From Hyposmocoma kahamanoa (lineage: Eukaryota > Arthropoda > Insecta > Lepidoptera > Cosmopterigidae), in the NCBI RefSeq assembly GCF_003589595.1, contig NW_020653993.1:6308427-6372426 (forward strand): a stretch of DNA of 64,000 nucleotides, written 5' to 3'. The translations under genes and the position numbers were made by a program. Below the pieces are notes generated by a model, which was not told the origin of the DNA, made no database searches, and saw nothing but the letters and a program-made list of their open reading frames with translations. Numbering within the stretch: position 1 is the first letter of the stretch; the number at the start of each line of letters is the position of its first letter. Positions 45,350 through 55,500 of this stretch are shown here, one piece after another.

Positions 45350-45944
45350 TTAGTGTTTGATCTTTGCATTAATTATAGTTTTAATATTCTTTGTAGGTAA
45401 ACTCAGGGATTATCTTTAAGTTACGACGAGAAATATTTTCCACTTTGTAAATAATATCCTCTAACAAAGTTATGACTCCATCAAGACAAATAAATATCGA
45501 CGATGATCTCATAGTTTATGTTGTAGGTTTATATCGGCCTGTAGATTTTCCTCTTATGCAGATGAACTACAGCTTTGCAAATAAATGTATTAAACAAAAA
45601 GTATTTTCTCAGAATCGTTGAAAAATGAATGATTGACTTCCCGTGAAAGATCATTAAAATTTATACATAGGTTAAGGTTTATTACACATGTCTAAACAAT
45701 TTCGCACTTGCGCAAATACATTTCAAAATAAAAGAAAAAATAATTTCCTATTTTTGAATGAGGACTGTTTCGACCAGCGATAGCTTACAGAAAGTGTGTC
45801 CCGTTTTGAGTTAAGTAGATATCTTTTATTTGTTTCTCACAAAATTCTAAATACGGTTTTATTGACATGTAGATAATAAAATTTTACGTTCAATAATGAT
45901 AGAATCTTGAATTTTACATATTTTGAGTTACAACATTGCTGTAA
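45350..45944. other. Intron sequence
   Basis: Nothing recognised. Confidence 0.45.
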
Positions 45945-46110
45945 TACCAGTGCGATATGTTGCTCTAATCCCAGAGTAAGTAAGTCTCTAAGACACTTGT
46001 GTTATGGAAATCGGAAACAACGACGGTATCACAAACACCCAGACTCGAGACAATAGAAAAAAGTTAGTTTTCCTACATTGACCCGGCCGGGGATCGAAAC
46101 CGCGATCACA
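45945..46110 (-). repeat. SINE-2 copy 3
   Basis: Minus strand: B-box region GGTTTCGATCCCCGGCCGGG, then ACTAACTTTTTTCTATTGTC, GTGTTTGTGATACCGTCGTT, CATAACACAAGTGTCTTAG. It matches the body of copy 1. Confidence 0.8.
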
Positions 46111-46325
46111 GATCAATTAATCAAATTTTTAATATTGTGAAATTGTTGCTGCGTTATATATATCCCATAGACATCGATCGATGATCGAAGGCCGTATGTC
46201 ATAAAACTGTGAAAGTAGCTGAACTGAACCAAAGTAGCGATATCTACGTCTGAAAGGCTTCGTATTTTTTTAATCGCATACACTGCAGTGCAGAGTTGAG
46301 CCCTTTCTATAATTTAGAGAATAGC

Positions 46326-46345
46326 GAGAGAGAGAGAGAGAGAGA
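46326..46345. repeat. (GA)n microsatellite
   Basis: About ten GA units, 100 bp before the PDZ exon acceptor. Confidence 0.95.
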
Positions 46346-46446
46346 CAATAATAAACATTTTATACTATATTCACGATCACTTTGTGATTGGTGTTTTCAT
46401 CTACGACAACGTCAATTTTTAGTGAAACACAATTTCAAAATTTCAG

Positions 46447-46637
46447 GTGACAAAATCAAGAGCATCAAAATCGAGTTCACCGCTACACCGCTAGAGGATG
46501 CTGTTGCTATACTATCGCTGGCTTCCCCTTACCCGGTGGAATTGGAGATAGTAGAAGGTGGCAGGGCAAGCGGTGCGGGGAGAGGAGTGCACCATCCTTT
46601 GTTGAAGAGAGCTGGGTCTACAGGCGATGTTAATACG
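46447..46637 (+). CDS. PDZ scaffold gene, exon with C-terminal half of the PDZ domain
   Basis: The acceptor AAAATTTCAG and donor ACG|GTAAGG bound this exon, which completes the split glycine and ends in phase 0. It encodes DKIKSIKIEFTATPLEDAVA, ILSLASPYPVELEIVEG, then a Gly/Arg-rich linker (GRASGAGRG) and GSTGDVNT. The first part is the end of the PDZ fold: strand D, strand E, helix B (LEDAVAILSLA) and strand F (PVELEIV). The position where class I PDZ domains have His (start of helix B) is Leu here, so a non-class-I ligand preference is inferred. 'GD.I.S..I.F......EDA..IL....PY.V...I' resembles the AHNAK/periaxin PDZ group more than the common GLGF-repeat type. Confidence 0.9.
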
Positions 46638-46877
46638 GTAAGGAAGTAGTTCTTGCCATTCGTCGATAGATGGCGCTTGTTTTTATTATAATCGATAAGG
46701 AATTTAAATCAAACAAACATTAATGTTAATAAAATAAGGCATAGCTTTCTTTGAGTGATCGGTGAGTTGATGTTAAAGATTAAATTCTTAATGAATGCCA
46801 AGTTTAAGGTTTACTAATTGAATCTTATTTAAACTTGCAAAATAGACTCGGCTTTTAATTCTTAAAATCATCTATAT
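46638..46877 (+). other. Intron sequence
   Basis: Start of the 5.9-kb intron before the terminal exon; AGATGGCGCT motif at about 46668. Nothing else. Confidence 0.5.
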
Positions 46878-47700
46878 TTAGGAAATGAAACTATTATTCC
46901 GGATTTAAATCGCGTATATTTGTTTTTTCAAACAAACCGACGTTTCGGGCCCTTTACAGGTCCCATGGTCACGGTTGACTGCGGTGGTACAGTCTTCAAC
47001 CAGTAATGTCTAATATTAATGCAAACCACCCTATTTTTTCACTATAGTTACAATAGTTATTAATTAAATACCGTATTTTTAATTTTACAAAGAAAACATT
47101 CCAATTTACGCTACATTAAGTTTTACAAATTATTTTATTGAATGAATTTTTATTAAGTTTAATTTATTATTAATTATTAATAGAAGTTAGAATAAAGTAA
47201 AACATATTAATTAGTACTGCAGTCTTATGTCTGTTTGGGATTTTTCATTAGAGGAAATACTGGATCCCACACTGGTGGTACGGAGAAACCATCTTCCCTG
47301 TTGAAATTAGGATGTTTTTTAATTTCAATGGCCTCTCGCAGCATCCTGGGTAGATAACGGACTTCTTTTGCAAGGACCTGGGGTTTGTCAAACTTCATTG
47401 AATGTGTAGGTTTATCCATAACATGCTCGCAGACTGCAGACTTGTTTACGCGTCGGTGTTTGACATCAGCTATATGTTCTTTGACACGGGTACAAATACT
47501 TCGCCTTGTTTGTCCAATATAAGAGATACCGCACTCACAGTCAAGCTTGTAAACTCCTGCATCCTGTATATTTGTTTTTTATGCGTATATTTGTTTTTTC
47601 AAACGTCGGTTTGTTTGAAAAAACAAATATACGCGATTTAAATCCGGAAAAATAGTTTCATTTCCCATGTGTAACAATCGCGAAAACCTAAGAACTCATC
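46878..47700 (-). mobile_element. Penelope-like retroelement, copy 2 (GIY-YIG intact)
   Basis: The minus-strand frame from about 47567 to the stop at 47225 reads GVYKLDCECGISYIGQTRRS, then VKEHIADVKHRRVNKSAVCE, PQVLAKEVRYLPRMLREAIE and PPVWDPVFPLMKNPKQT. GVY and YIG separated by nine residues, plus the downstream Arg, are the GIY-YIG endonuclease signature, which cuts target DNA for Penelope-like insertion. The RT is missing: just before GVY the sequence joins an inverted copy of the element's own tail (47565-47700). The same tail sits at the other end (46878-46990), so the element is flanked by inverted tails. Confidence 0.88.
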
Positions 47701-48171
47701 TATATTTATATTACATATTACGGTGGGTGAAGGAAATCATCAAAGATTTTATTATATATTATATTTAACCTGAAATAACTACATTTCAAGAACTTACTAA
47801 AATGCAAAAAGGGAAAGGTAACAGAGTCGAACCTGGTAACGTTAAGTAAACCGGAATAGACGTTAAAACAAATGCAATTAGGATGTTTTTGAATCAACAG
47901 TATTGCCTGACAATGTTGATGCACGCTTGAATACGTGTTTAGCATACGACTGACGTATACGTATACCTAACACGTATCGGAATGCTCTCCAGTATAATCT
48001 CTATTGTTTTAGAACGCGCTATTGTTTTCAATGTCTCTGTATTTACCTGTCTGGAATTCATTAAGATGATCCACCATACTGACCTGTTCTGCCCTCCTAA
48101 TCGGCTTTTTTTAAATAATAAGTTATTTACTTAAACAAATTCAGTGTAATTGAATTAGTAGCAGTAGAATT
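47701..48171. other. Intron sequence
   Basis: AT-rich; no feature recognised. Confidence 0.45.
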
Positions 48172-48340
48172 GATTTAGTAGCTGTAGATCTCCTTGTCAA
48201 AGAGTTCGTCCAGGGAAGTACTGCCACCTTATCTATTTCTGCCGCCAAGCAGTAGAGAGCATGGGATCATTTCGGTTCTGAAGGGCAAGGGGTCCTGTGA
48301 AATTACTAATGTCTCAGGGTGACGGGCGCAATGGCAGCGT
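48172..48340 (+). repeat. Repeat A copy 14
   Basis: 5' part only: TCTCCTTGTCAAAGAGTTCG, CTATTTCTGCCGCCAAGCAG, ending near CAGGGTGACGGGCGCAATGG. It faces copy 15 across 150 bp. Confidence 0.8.
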
Positions 48341-48489
48341 CAAATGAGCTCAGGAATAATATTAAACGTGAAATTGTCAACTTTCGGCCGATATGTGTCG
48401 AAGAAAATTGGCTCCAAAGAATCGAACGCTGCAAACGTGCTCGCGATGGCCATGTAAACGAGATCGAATTCATTCTTAAACGTAACATT
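48341..48489. other. Spacer between two inverted repeat A copies
   Basis: GC-richer unique sequence in an open frame (ENWLQRIERCKRARDGH) that loosely resembles a transposase segment; not enough to assign. Confidence 0.3.
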
Positions 48490-48735
48490 GTTTTTTATAA
48501 TATTAAGTGACGGGACGAACAAGTCGTGCGCCTGAATGTAAGTTACACACCTGTCTAAAACAGATGCAGTGCCACTCAGAGCTTTAAATCGAAAAGATCT
48601 GAGGGGCACTGCCACTGCACCCGTTACCCGGAGACTTAAGTTGACAAATCCCATGTGCCTGTAATTTCACCACCACCATTACCCTTCAAAACCGGAACAC
48701 AGTAATGCTAACATTACTGCTTGGCGGTAGAAATG
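48490..48735 (-). repeat. Repeat A copy 15
   Basis: Both inverted repeats are well kept. Long arms GCAGTGCCACTCAGA (48566-48580) and TCTGAGGGGCACTGC (48598-48612) match 14 of 15. Short arms CAGTAATG (48700-48707) and CATTACTG (48712-48719) match exactly. Confidence 0.88.
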
Positions 48736-49080
48736 TGTACTGTACAAGGAATAAATTTGAGATCGATATTTCAATCTGTGTTTTATTGAAATACAAAATC
48801 ATTGGTTTTTCAATTGGGCCATTGCTATGTCCCAATTGAAAAACCCGATATTATGCATACGTTAGAAATCTGTAAAGATCAATGGCGAAATTATTGTTAA
48901 ACGAATTCTTTACCGTCTTCAAATGTCATAATTCCAAATTCATTTGAATAAAATAAATTCATTCGATTTTTCAAATTTTACTAAAAGCCTGTCTAAATCT
49001 GGATAAAATCGTATTTATATGAAACTCAAATGACTAAATGTAACTGGATTGATATCTACAACCAGTCAGGGTCTGAGTGT
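48736..49080. other. Intron sequence with a small inverted repeat
   Basis: GGTTTTTCAATTGGGCCATT and TGTCCCAATTGAAAAACC (about 48804-48846) form an imperfect hairpin. Nothing else. Confidence 0.5.
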
Positions 49081-49267
49081 CGTATTCTAGAACTCTACTC
49101 AATGCTCAAGTCAGGATTTGAGCAGACTTGAGTATGATTTCAAGCACTGGAAATACAACCCTAATGGTAAGGACTTGACTATGATTTCTAGTGCTTTGAA
49201 TCATACTCAAGTCCTGACTTGAGCATTGAGTACAGTTCTAGATGTCGCTCAAAAGGAACGACCCTTA
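49081..49267. mobile_element. Palindromic MITE 'P', copy 3
   Basis: GTCGTATTCTAGAACTCTAC to the inverse terminus CATTGAGTACAGTTCTAG, with ACGACCC displaced by a ~15-bp insertion (TGTCGCTCAAAAGGA). The interior has a partial duplication of the TTGAGTATGATTTC motif. Confidence 0.75.
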
Positions 49268-49424
49268 GTTTCTTAACGTTGAGCGACATCTAACTGCCAA
49301 AAAGAGATTTTCAGTACCTACGTAGAGATTGGTCCACATTAAGCTAGTTCAAGTAATATCAAACGAACTGATTCGACAGATTTGCAATAAGAGATTAACT
49401 ACTTTATTACATAATCTCAGTACA

Positions 49425-49785
49425 GAGTACTAAAAAAACCGACCTCAAAAGTACTTGGAATTACGTCTATTTGCTAAGTTTCATTGAAATATCCCCTAGT
49501 TCGCCACTATGCAGGACTTGATACTGGAGATAATAAAAATAGGTTCTCACTACGACACTACTCAAAGTATATCGAGAGAAAAATGCCTTGAATTGGAGAA
49601 ATAGCAAAATCAACTAAATAATTGCTAAAAGTAATTGCTCCTAAATTAAAGTTAGGCGCTATTTATAAAAATGAATCTTCATGCGTGAACAGCCACCCTT
49701 TGAGGTGGATGATTTTCTTCAAAATGAAATGGGACCACTATAGAAGTACCCCCTTTCCAACAAAAAAAGTGCCATAAAAAGAATG
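49425..49785 (+). repeat. Repeat C copy 4
   Basis: AAACCGACCTCAAAAGTACT to CCCCCTTTCCAACAAAAAAA. It matches the 57374 copy closely but lacks the second terminus. Confidence 0.8.
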
Positions 49786-49974
49786 TGCCTGAATTAGTTA
49801 CCAAGGCATCATTGACTCAGTTTTTTTTGTTATGGCTTAACTTCCTGCATTTGGACCATACAATAAAAAAATATTTTCCTCTGAACGTTATATAATACTT
49901 CTGTAGTTTATTTTGATATAATAATAAATCTATATTTTTACATATTTTTCATTAACAGACGCATACAAATTATA
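49786..49974. other. Intron sequence
   Basis: Nothing recognised. Confidence 0.4.
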
Positions 49975-50085
49975 TAGAGTTCTTAGGTTTTCGCGATTGT
50001 TACACATAGGAAATGAAACTATTAAAAAAAAACAAATATACGCGATTTAAATCCGGAAAAATAGTTTCATTTCCTATACATCCAA
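49975..50085 (+). repeat. Inverted pair of Penelope outer tails
   Basis: GTTCTTAGGTTTTCGCGATT, GGAAATGAAACTATT, a poly-A run, then AACAAATATACGCGATTTAA, CCGGAAAAATAGTTTCATTT. Two partial tails face each other with no coding sequence between: a near-minimal remnant of the element. Confidence 0.75.
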
Positions 50086-50166
50086 ATTATGTCATCAAAA
50101 TTTATATGGGAGTTCGCCATTGTTGTTTGTTCGCAAAAAAAAATCTTTTTTCTCAAAATAACGGGT

Positions 50167-50254
50167 TGTAATGTAGCATATTCCCGGGGTGCGGTCGAAC
50201 AAGCACACTATTATGTACCTACAGGAATTTATCCAAGATTCTAAAACTATTCTT
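50167..50254 (-). repeat. LTR remnant, 3' terminal part
   Basis: 88 bp (TGTAATGTAGCATATTCCCG to GATTCTAAAACT) match the inner end of the LTR at 51378-52125. This is the last part of the downstream LTR; its remainder and most of the internal region are deleted. Confidence 0.75.
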
Positions 50255-50832
50255 CTTTAGTTCTCAGCTTTCTTTTTATTTCTGCGGGTAGAATCTACTT
50301 AATATCTACCCTCGTTGGTTCATTTTTTCTTCTGCTGGTGTTGGCTTGGCCGACCATGGAGTGAGGTTGCTTTCATAACCGATTAGTGAAAAAAAAAAAG
50401 AAGTCCTATGTATAAAATTTATTCTTATTTTATTATTATTACTAATAATAATAATATTATTATTTTATTTACTCTTTGTACGGTTTTAAATCTTTTCATT
50501 AACCAACTAGTAAGAAAAAGAGGTTCTATATTTTTTTTACTTTGTATGGTTTTAAATGTTTTGTCTGTGCTGTTGTCAGTTTCCGGCTTTTTTTCGTTTT
50601 CTCCTAACGTTCCGTTGTATTCCTTGCTATTTATTCTTCTGTTCAGTTTTTCTTCCTTTCTACGGTAGTCTGAGTGTAAGTTCAGTCTTTTCCTCACTTT
50701 TTGTAGTTGTTCCGTAGCCGGTCTCCCTGTGATGGTTCTGTTGTGTACACCGAATTCGGTTCTAATATCTCTTGTTGTACTGTTGGCAGTTTTTGTTCTA
50801 TGTGGTTACCTTCATTCTTTAACCACTTTTAA
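50255..50832 (-). mobile_element. Internal remnant of the LTR retrotransposon
   Basis: Degraded minus-strand sequence after the protease: a frame reading EPNSVYTTEPSQGDRLRNNY, then stops. No RT, RNase H or integrase motif survives. Confidence 0.5.
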
Positions 50833-51108
50833 CTAAAACCCATTTTCTTTAATCATTCCTAGTATCATAAATTTTGCTGCCGGCTTGTAAAACACTTGGT
50901 GTTTTATTTTTTTACCCTCTTTGTCTATTTCTATTACTTTGCATTTTTCTATGTTTCTTCTGGAGCCGTCTGCGAGTAATACCGCACCAACTTTATTCCT
51001 TATTTCCTTTCCTTTATTTTCGCAGTACGTGAATATTTCTCTATTTATGTATGTATTAGTAGAACCCGTGTCCACTAACGCTCGGTATCTCTTCCCGTAT
51101 ATTGTCAC
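50833..51108 (-). pseudogene. Retrotransposon aspartic protease (retropepsin) fragment
   Basis: The 91-residue minus-strand frame has the retropepsin active site LVDTGST followed by NTYINREIF, the flap-side segment VGAVLLADGS, and the C-terminal hydrophobic motif FMILGMI. It opens about 250 bp after the primer site, so gag is essentially gone and the protease has lost its polyprotein. The element is probably Ty3/gypsy-like, but the class cannot be settled without the RT. Confidence 0.75.
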
Positions 51109-51363
51109 TTCTGTAAATATTCTATTGTCTTTCTGTTTCGTAGTTTTTACGGTGCACGCTCTTTTTACTTCTTATATTTCTTCACACGCTCCGGTATTTA
51201 TTTAAAACGATTGGGACATTTTACTTTTAAATTATTCGGTATTTTATTTTCAATTTACCCTACTTTACTTTGGTGTTTTCTAGTTTCTAGTTGAAATAAA
51301 TATTTAAAAAGTGCCAGTAATATAGAATTACCTCTAGAAACTACTCGACACTGTGGGTTATTA

Positions 51364-51376
51364 AGTTGGGCGCCAG
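51364..51376 (-). other. Primer-binding site (lysine-tRNA type)
   Basis: Directly inside the LTR end, the minus strand reads TGGCGCCCAAC, the complement of the 3' end of lysine tRNA used by many insect LTR elements. Confidence 0.7.
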
Positions 51377-51612
51377 ATGTAATGTAGCATATTCCTGGGG
51401 TGCGGTCGGGACAAGCGCATTATTATTTACCTACATGAATTTATCCATAGTTCTAAAACTAACGCAGGAAACCAACACCAAGTTTTAACATTGATCGATT
51501 TACAATAATAATAAATACACCTCTTAAGTATACTAGAAAAACATGAACCACGCGGGGTTACTACCCTAACTAATCTAATGACGGCGGTGAACTAAAGGTA
51601 GGTTTACGGGAT

Positions 51613-51890
51613 TGAAGGGTGAACAATTCGCACGGCCTGTACACACCTTGGTCAGGCGCAGCAATTGTTTCTCCAACACAGGAGGTGGACAGGGGCAGGA
51701 GGGTATGCAGGGGGTTAAGGGTGAGCGATTCGCACGGCCTGAACACACTTTGGTCACGCGCAGCAATCACTGCCCAACCCAGGAGACGGACGAGGGAAGA
51801 TAGTCCCTACGGGGGGCGGAAGATGAGCAATTCGCACGGCCTGGGCACACCTTGGTCACGCGCTGCAATTACTCGTCAACAGCCCCTCAC
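51613..51890 (-). repeat. Tandem repeat, 102-bp period, in the LTR
   Basis: ATTCGCACGGCCTG occurs at 51626, 51728 and 51830, exactly 102 bp apart, followed each time by ACACCTTGGTCA-like and GCGC.GCAAT sequence. The third unit is partial. Confidence 0.9.
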
Positions 51891-51934
51891 CCGGTGGAGG
51901 TTCTTACCGTAGCAGGCTCCCCCAACGAGCTCCC

Positions 51935-51942
51935 CTTTTATA
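51935..51942 (-). promoter_or_regulatory. LTR TATA box
   Basis: The minus strand reads GACTATAAAAGGGGAGC, next to the GC-rich U3. Transcription would run into the protease, antisense to the PDZ gene. Confidence 0.65.
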
Positions 51943-52125
51943 GTCTCGTCTCCGCTCACGGTGCGCGTCGCGCGCGCGCCTCTCGCCCGCTGCGCCGTCG
52001 CATGCGCTGCTCGCGCCGACCTAGGTCAGCGGAACTTTCCATGACGCACGATCAGCCGGCGCTGTGGCGAGTCGCGCCCGGTGCGACGCGTCACAGGGTC
52101 AGCTCTGCTGAACTCTGAGCTTACA

Positions 52126-52551
52126 GTCAAGATACTCGTATTAATATAATAAAATTTCTAATATAATAAACCGTAGAAGTTATTGAGTAACTAGGTACTG
52201 CGTTAAAAAATTACTACACTATAGACATTGCAAGAATCTACAGGTATTTTATAAAACAAAATGTCTCAGTTAAACTTCAAAGCAATTTTATTAGAGTATA
52301 TAATTATTTTAATTTTTTTATTTTATCTAAAATAGTCTAAATGCGTTTGTTTCACTATTTTTGTTTTTTTTTTCCTGCAATTTATAGATTATTTATATTG
52401 TTTCTAACATTTTAGCATACTTCATATATAGTAGTTGGCTTAATAGTATATATAATATTCCCATGTAAAATTGTAACGTACGTATGGTAGCAAATATTTT
52501 TACTTTGACTTTGGAGAATAAGTACTCAAATAAATGTTTTTTCTTTTTCAG
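52126..52551 (+). other. Intron end before terminal exon
   Basis: AT-rich; ends in TTTTTTCTTTTTCAG, a strong polypyrimidine tract and acceptor. No element recognised. Confidence 0.7.
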
Positions 52552-55500
52552 CTTGAAAGAGAGGCGAGGTTGCTGCACCCTCCAAAGTCACCTAACACGT
52601 CACATTCAAACAACTCCACTTTGGAAACTAAACATGGAAAAGGAGGAATAAAAAAAATCATCACAGACAAAATTGCCTCAACAACAACACTAGAGAGAAA
52701 TAAAAAAGAGAAAAAAGACGGACAACCCACTACACTAGAGCGAGAAAACGAAAAGAACATCAAACTTGCAAACCGTGCCAGACATTCGGAAGTACCACCA
52801 GTAAGTTCTATTTTGAACCAACCTGAACGAACTAGAGTGAGACATTCAACTGGTAACGACGTTCATGTGACGCAGACGGAAAATGGGGGAGCTCATATAG
52901 AGCAATATGAAATACAAAAGAGAGAAAACGATCCTAAACGTGGTATGAAGTTTGGTATAAGAGTCCTTCCACCTAACGTTCCCGATGATGGAGTGCTAAG
53001 ACAGAAAAGTATCGAAAATGGGTCAGTAACTATCGAAAAGAAAGCAGTAGATGAGATTGATAAAGGACAACAACCTTTAGCTCAACCTTTACCTACTACC
53101 CAAGTGAAACATGAAAATGAGACAGAAAATAAGAAACCAGTCGTTGCCAAAAGGAGAGAAAAAATGGCACCTCCAATACCCAATGCAAGACTTAAACACA
53201 ACGACACAAACTCAAGTCTTGATGCGTCAAAAACGTCTTCAACTTCACTTACTACATTTGCTAGAAATGATTTGAATTCAAGTGGCATTAAAAGGGATGA
53301 GAATGGGATACCTCAGGAGTTGCCCCAACATATGTTGGAAGCAGCTATAGCAGCGAGAGTAAATAGAAGAAGCTCTGAATTAATGGTCGACAAAGACAAA
53401 GTAGAGAAAGCAGATCATAAGAAAGAAGAAGTTCCTAAACAGAGCAAAAAATCTAAAGGCAAAGCGCCTTCACCGCCAGCGCGAGAGAAAAATAAAACAG
53501 ATGACAGTATGTTGGAACAATTGAAGAATGTTAATGACTTTTTGAAAAGTGAGAAGCACCATTCCAGTGTTTTACATGATTCGGAAGTAAGTACTCCAAC
53601 CAAGGCAACCACATCGACTACGTTTACGACTTTCAATACATCGACACCAAAAGCCCATAAAATTAAAACCGTTCCACCTTTGGATGGTTCAATCAACTTC
53701 AGTCAAGACGACATTGATGATATTGTTTCTAAACCTTTTAGAAAAGAGAGTGATTCTCTGAATAACTACTTTGAAGATTCTAAGTCTAACATGTCGTCTA
53801 ACCAAGATGTTCATTCTGTTGTGTCATTTAATAATAGCGACAAGAGTGAAAAGGGTTCTACGACGATTGAATTGAACAATAGCGATATAACTATACATAG
53901 TTCTCCTTTGCATGATACAATGCGTTCCGCTTCTGATGATACCTCCACGTTGGATGAGAACGAGCGGAAAGCTGCTTCTCTTGGAGATCTTTCAAGATTT
54001 GAGCTGAGAGTCAAAAACAATAAACCATCTACAGGCACTCTTGAAAGGGCGCAGAGCCTTGATATTTCTGCAGATGATGATGGTGGAACTACTTTATCGC
54101 CCAAGAAAAGAAAAGCAATTTCAGTTGCTGAAACTACTTTCTTTGATGTAGGGACCCAAGACACTTTGCCTGATATGGTCGATTCAGAAAAAGGAGTCAC
54201 CATTATACATAAAGAACCGAGGCTTAGCCTGAATATTGCTAAGACTTCTGCTATAGAAGGACTGAACACTTTCCAGAGAAATCGTTTGAAAAAAGGTTCT
54301 GAATTTGGGAACCTTGAAGATGCTATTGTCAAAGGCTCTGACAGTTCTTTAAACTCCGAAAAAAATGACACTCTTGAATCCCCGAGAAAGAAAACGAAAA
54401 CGGATTTGGATAAAGAAGAGCCTCACGAAACGTCAGATCACCTGGCAAAAAGGATTATGGATGAAAACATGAAAGTTCACCTAAAACTAGTTTCAGAATT
54501 TGCCAAGTCAACTTCAGATGGAAGTAACATGAGTTCGTTAGAAAGTACTCAAGAAATGGCTCCTTCTACGTCAATTGAAACATCTCCTATAAAGTATGAG
54601 GAAAAACTCAGTTTGTCATACGACACTAACATACCAGATGACCTGAAAGTTTCGCGTAATACTCATTTAAATAGTTTAGAAAGACCGAAATCGGAAATGA
54701 TGAAAAAGCTTCTCGCGAAAAATCCTATTTTGAATGTGCATATAGATCAAAACGTACAAAAGGATGATGCGACCACTAGTAAAGACACACCAACGCCAAT
54801 GACAGATTCATTAAAGTCAGCAATGCATCAACCTGACATTGTTAATTTTGACTTAAAAAGTTCAGAACCAAAACAGAGAGATTACGATGAATATGTGAGT
54901 AATATTAGAGTAGGCTCAAACAACAACAGTTTAAAGTACGACAAACCTCAAACGTTTTCAACAAAGTGGAAGGAGCCAAAAGAAAGCCATGGCAATAACA
55001 TTGTTACTATTTCAACAACAGAAAAAAGTACACCTGAAGACAAAAAGAAGTCATACACAAAGTCTATAGAGATCGGTGAACCGAAAATGAGATTGATACC
55101 TGATGTAATAGAAGGAATACAAAGAAGAAGCGATGAAAGGGAAGGAACTACTCTATACATGGAACCAGGGAATGTATCTTTAACAATGACTCAAGAACCC
55201 GTACATAAAAAGACAGTTACAGTAAACGTTATTGAAGATGAATATGGAAACAAAGTAATCACACAAAATATTGAGAAGGTTTCTACTAAATACATGGCAG
55301 CAAACACTGAAGTTCCTTTACAAGTAGAACAAATAACTTTTGGTATAATGAAGAAACCTGGTGAGATTGATGAAATTAAATTAGAAGAAGGTGATGATAA
55401 AGACATTGATAGGAAGGTTTTGGAAGAAATTAAAAAACAGAATCCCAATATGCATATTACTAATGAAGAGCCAGCCTTTACACGTACTGAAACAATTATT

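Larger units (their letters stand above)
51378..52125 (-). mobile_element. Long terminal repeat (5' LTR)
   Basis: 748 bp bounded by TGTAA and TTACA. Read on the minus strand it holds a GC-rich U3 (about 51950-52125), a TATA box, and a long R-U5 with a tandem repeat. It ends at the lysine-type primer site. The flanks (GTCAA outside here, CGGGT outside 50167) do not match, which fits a deleted or recombined element. It lies 426 bp upstream of the terminal PDZ exon, in the opposite orientation. Confidence 0.75.

Noticed and set aside
50408..50697. Hydrophobic frames on both strands resembling a membrane protein
   Set aside because: Low-complexity T-rich remnant of the LTR element; overlapping frames on both strands are not independent genes.
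51570..52118. Several overlapping frames of 60-97 codons in the LTR
   Set aside because: Produced by the 102-bp tandem repeat and GC-rich U3, with repeated GLYTPWS-like text in shifted frames.
53811..54371. 186-codon antisense frame in the terminal PDZ exon
   Set aside because: Ser/Leu/Phe-rich shadow of the Lys/Glu/Ser codons on the other strand; no splice or family support.
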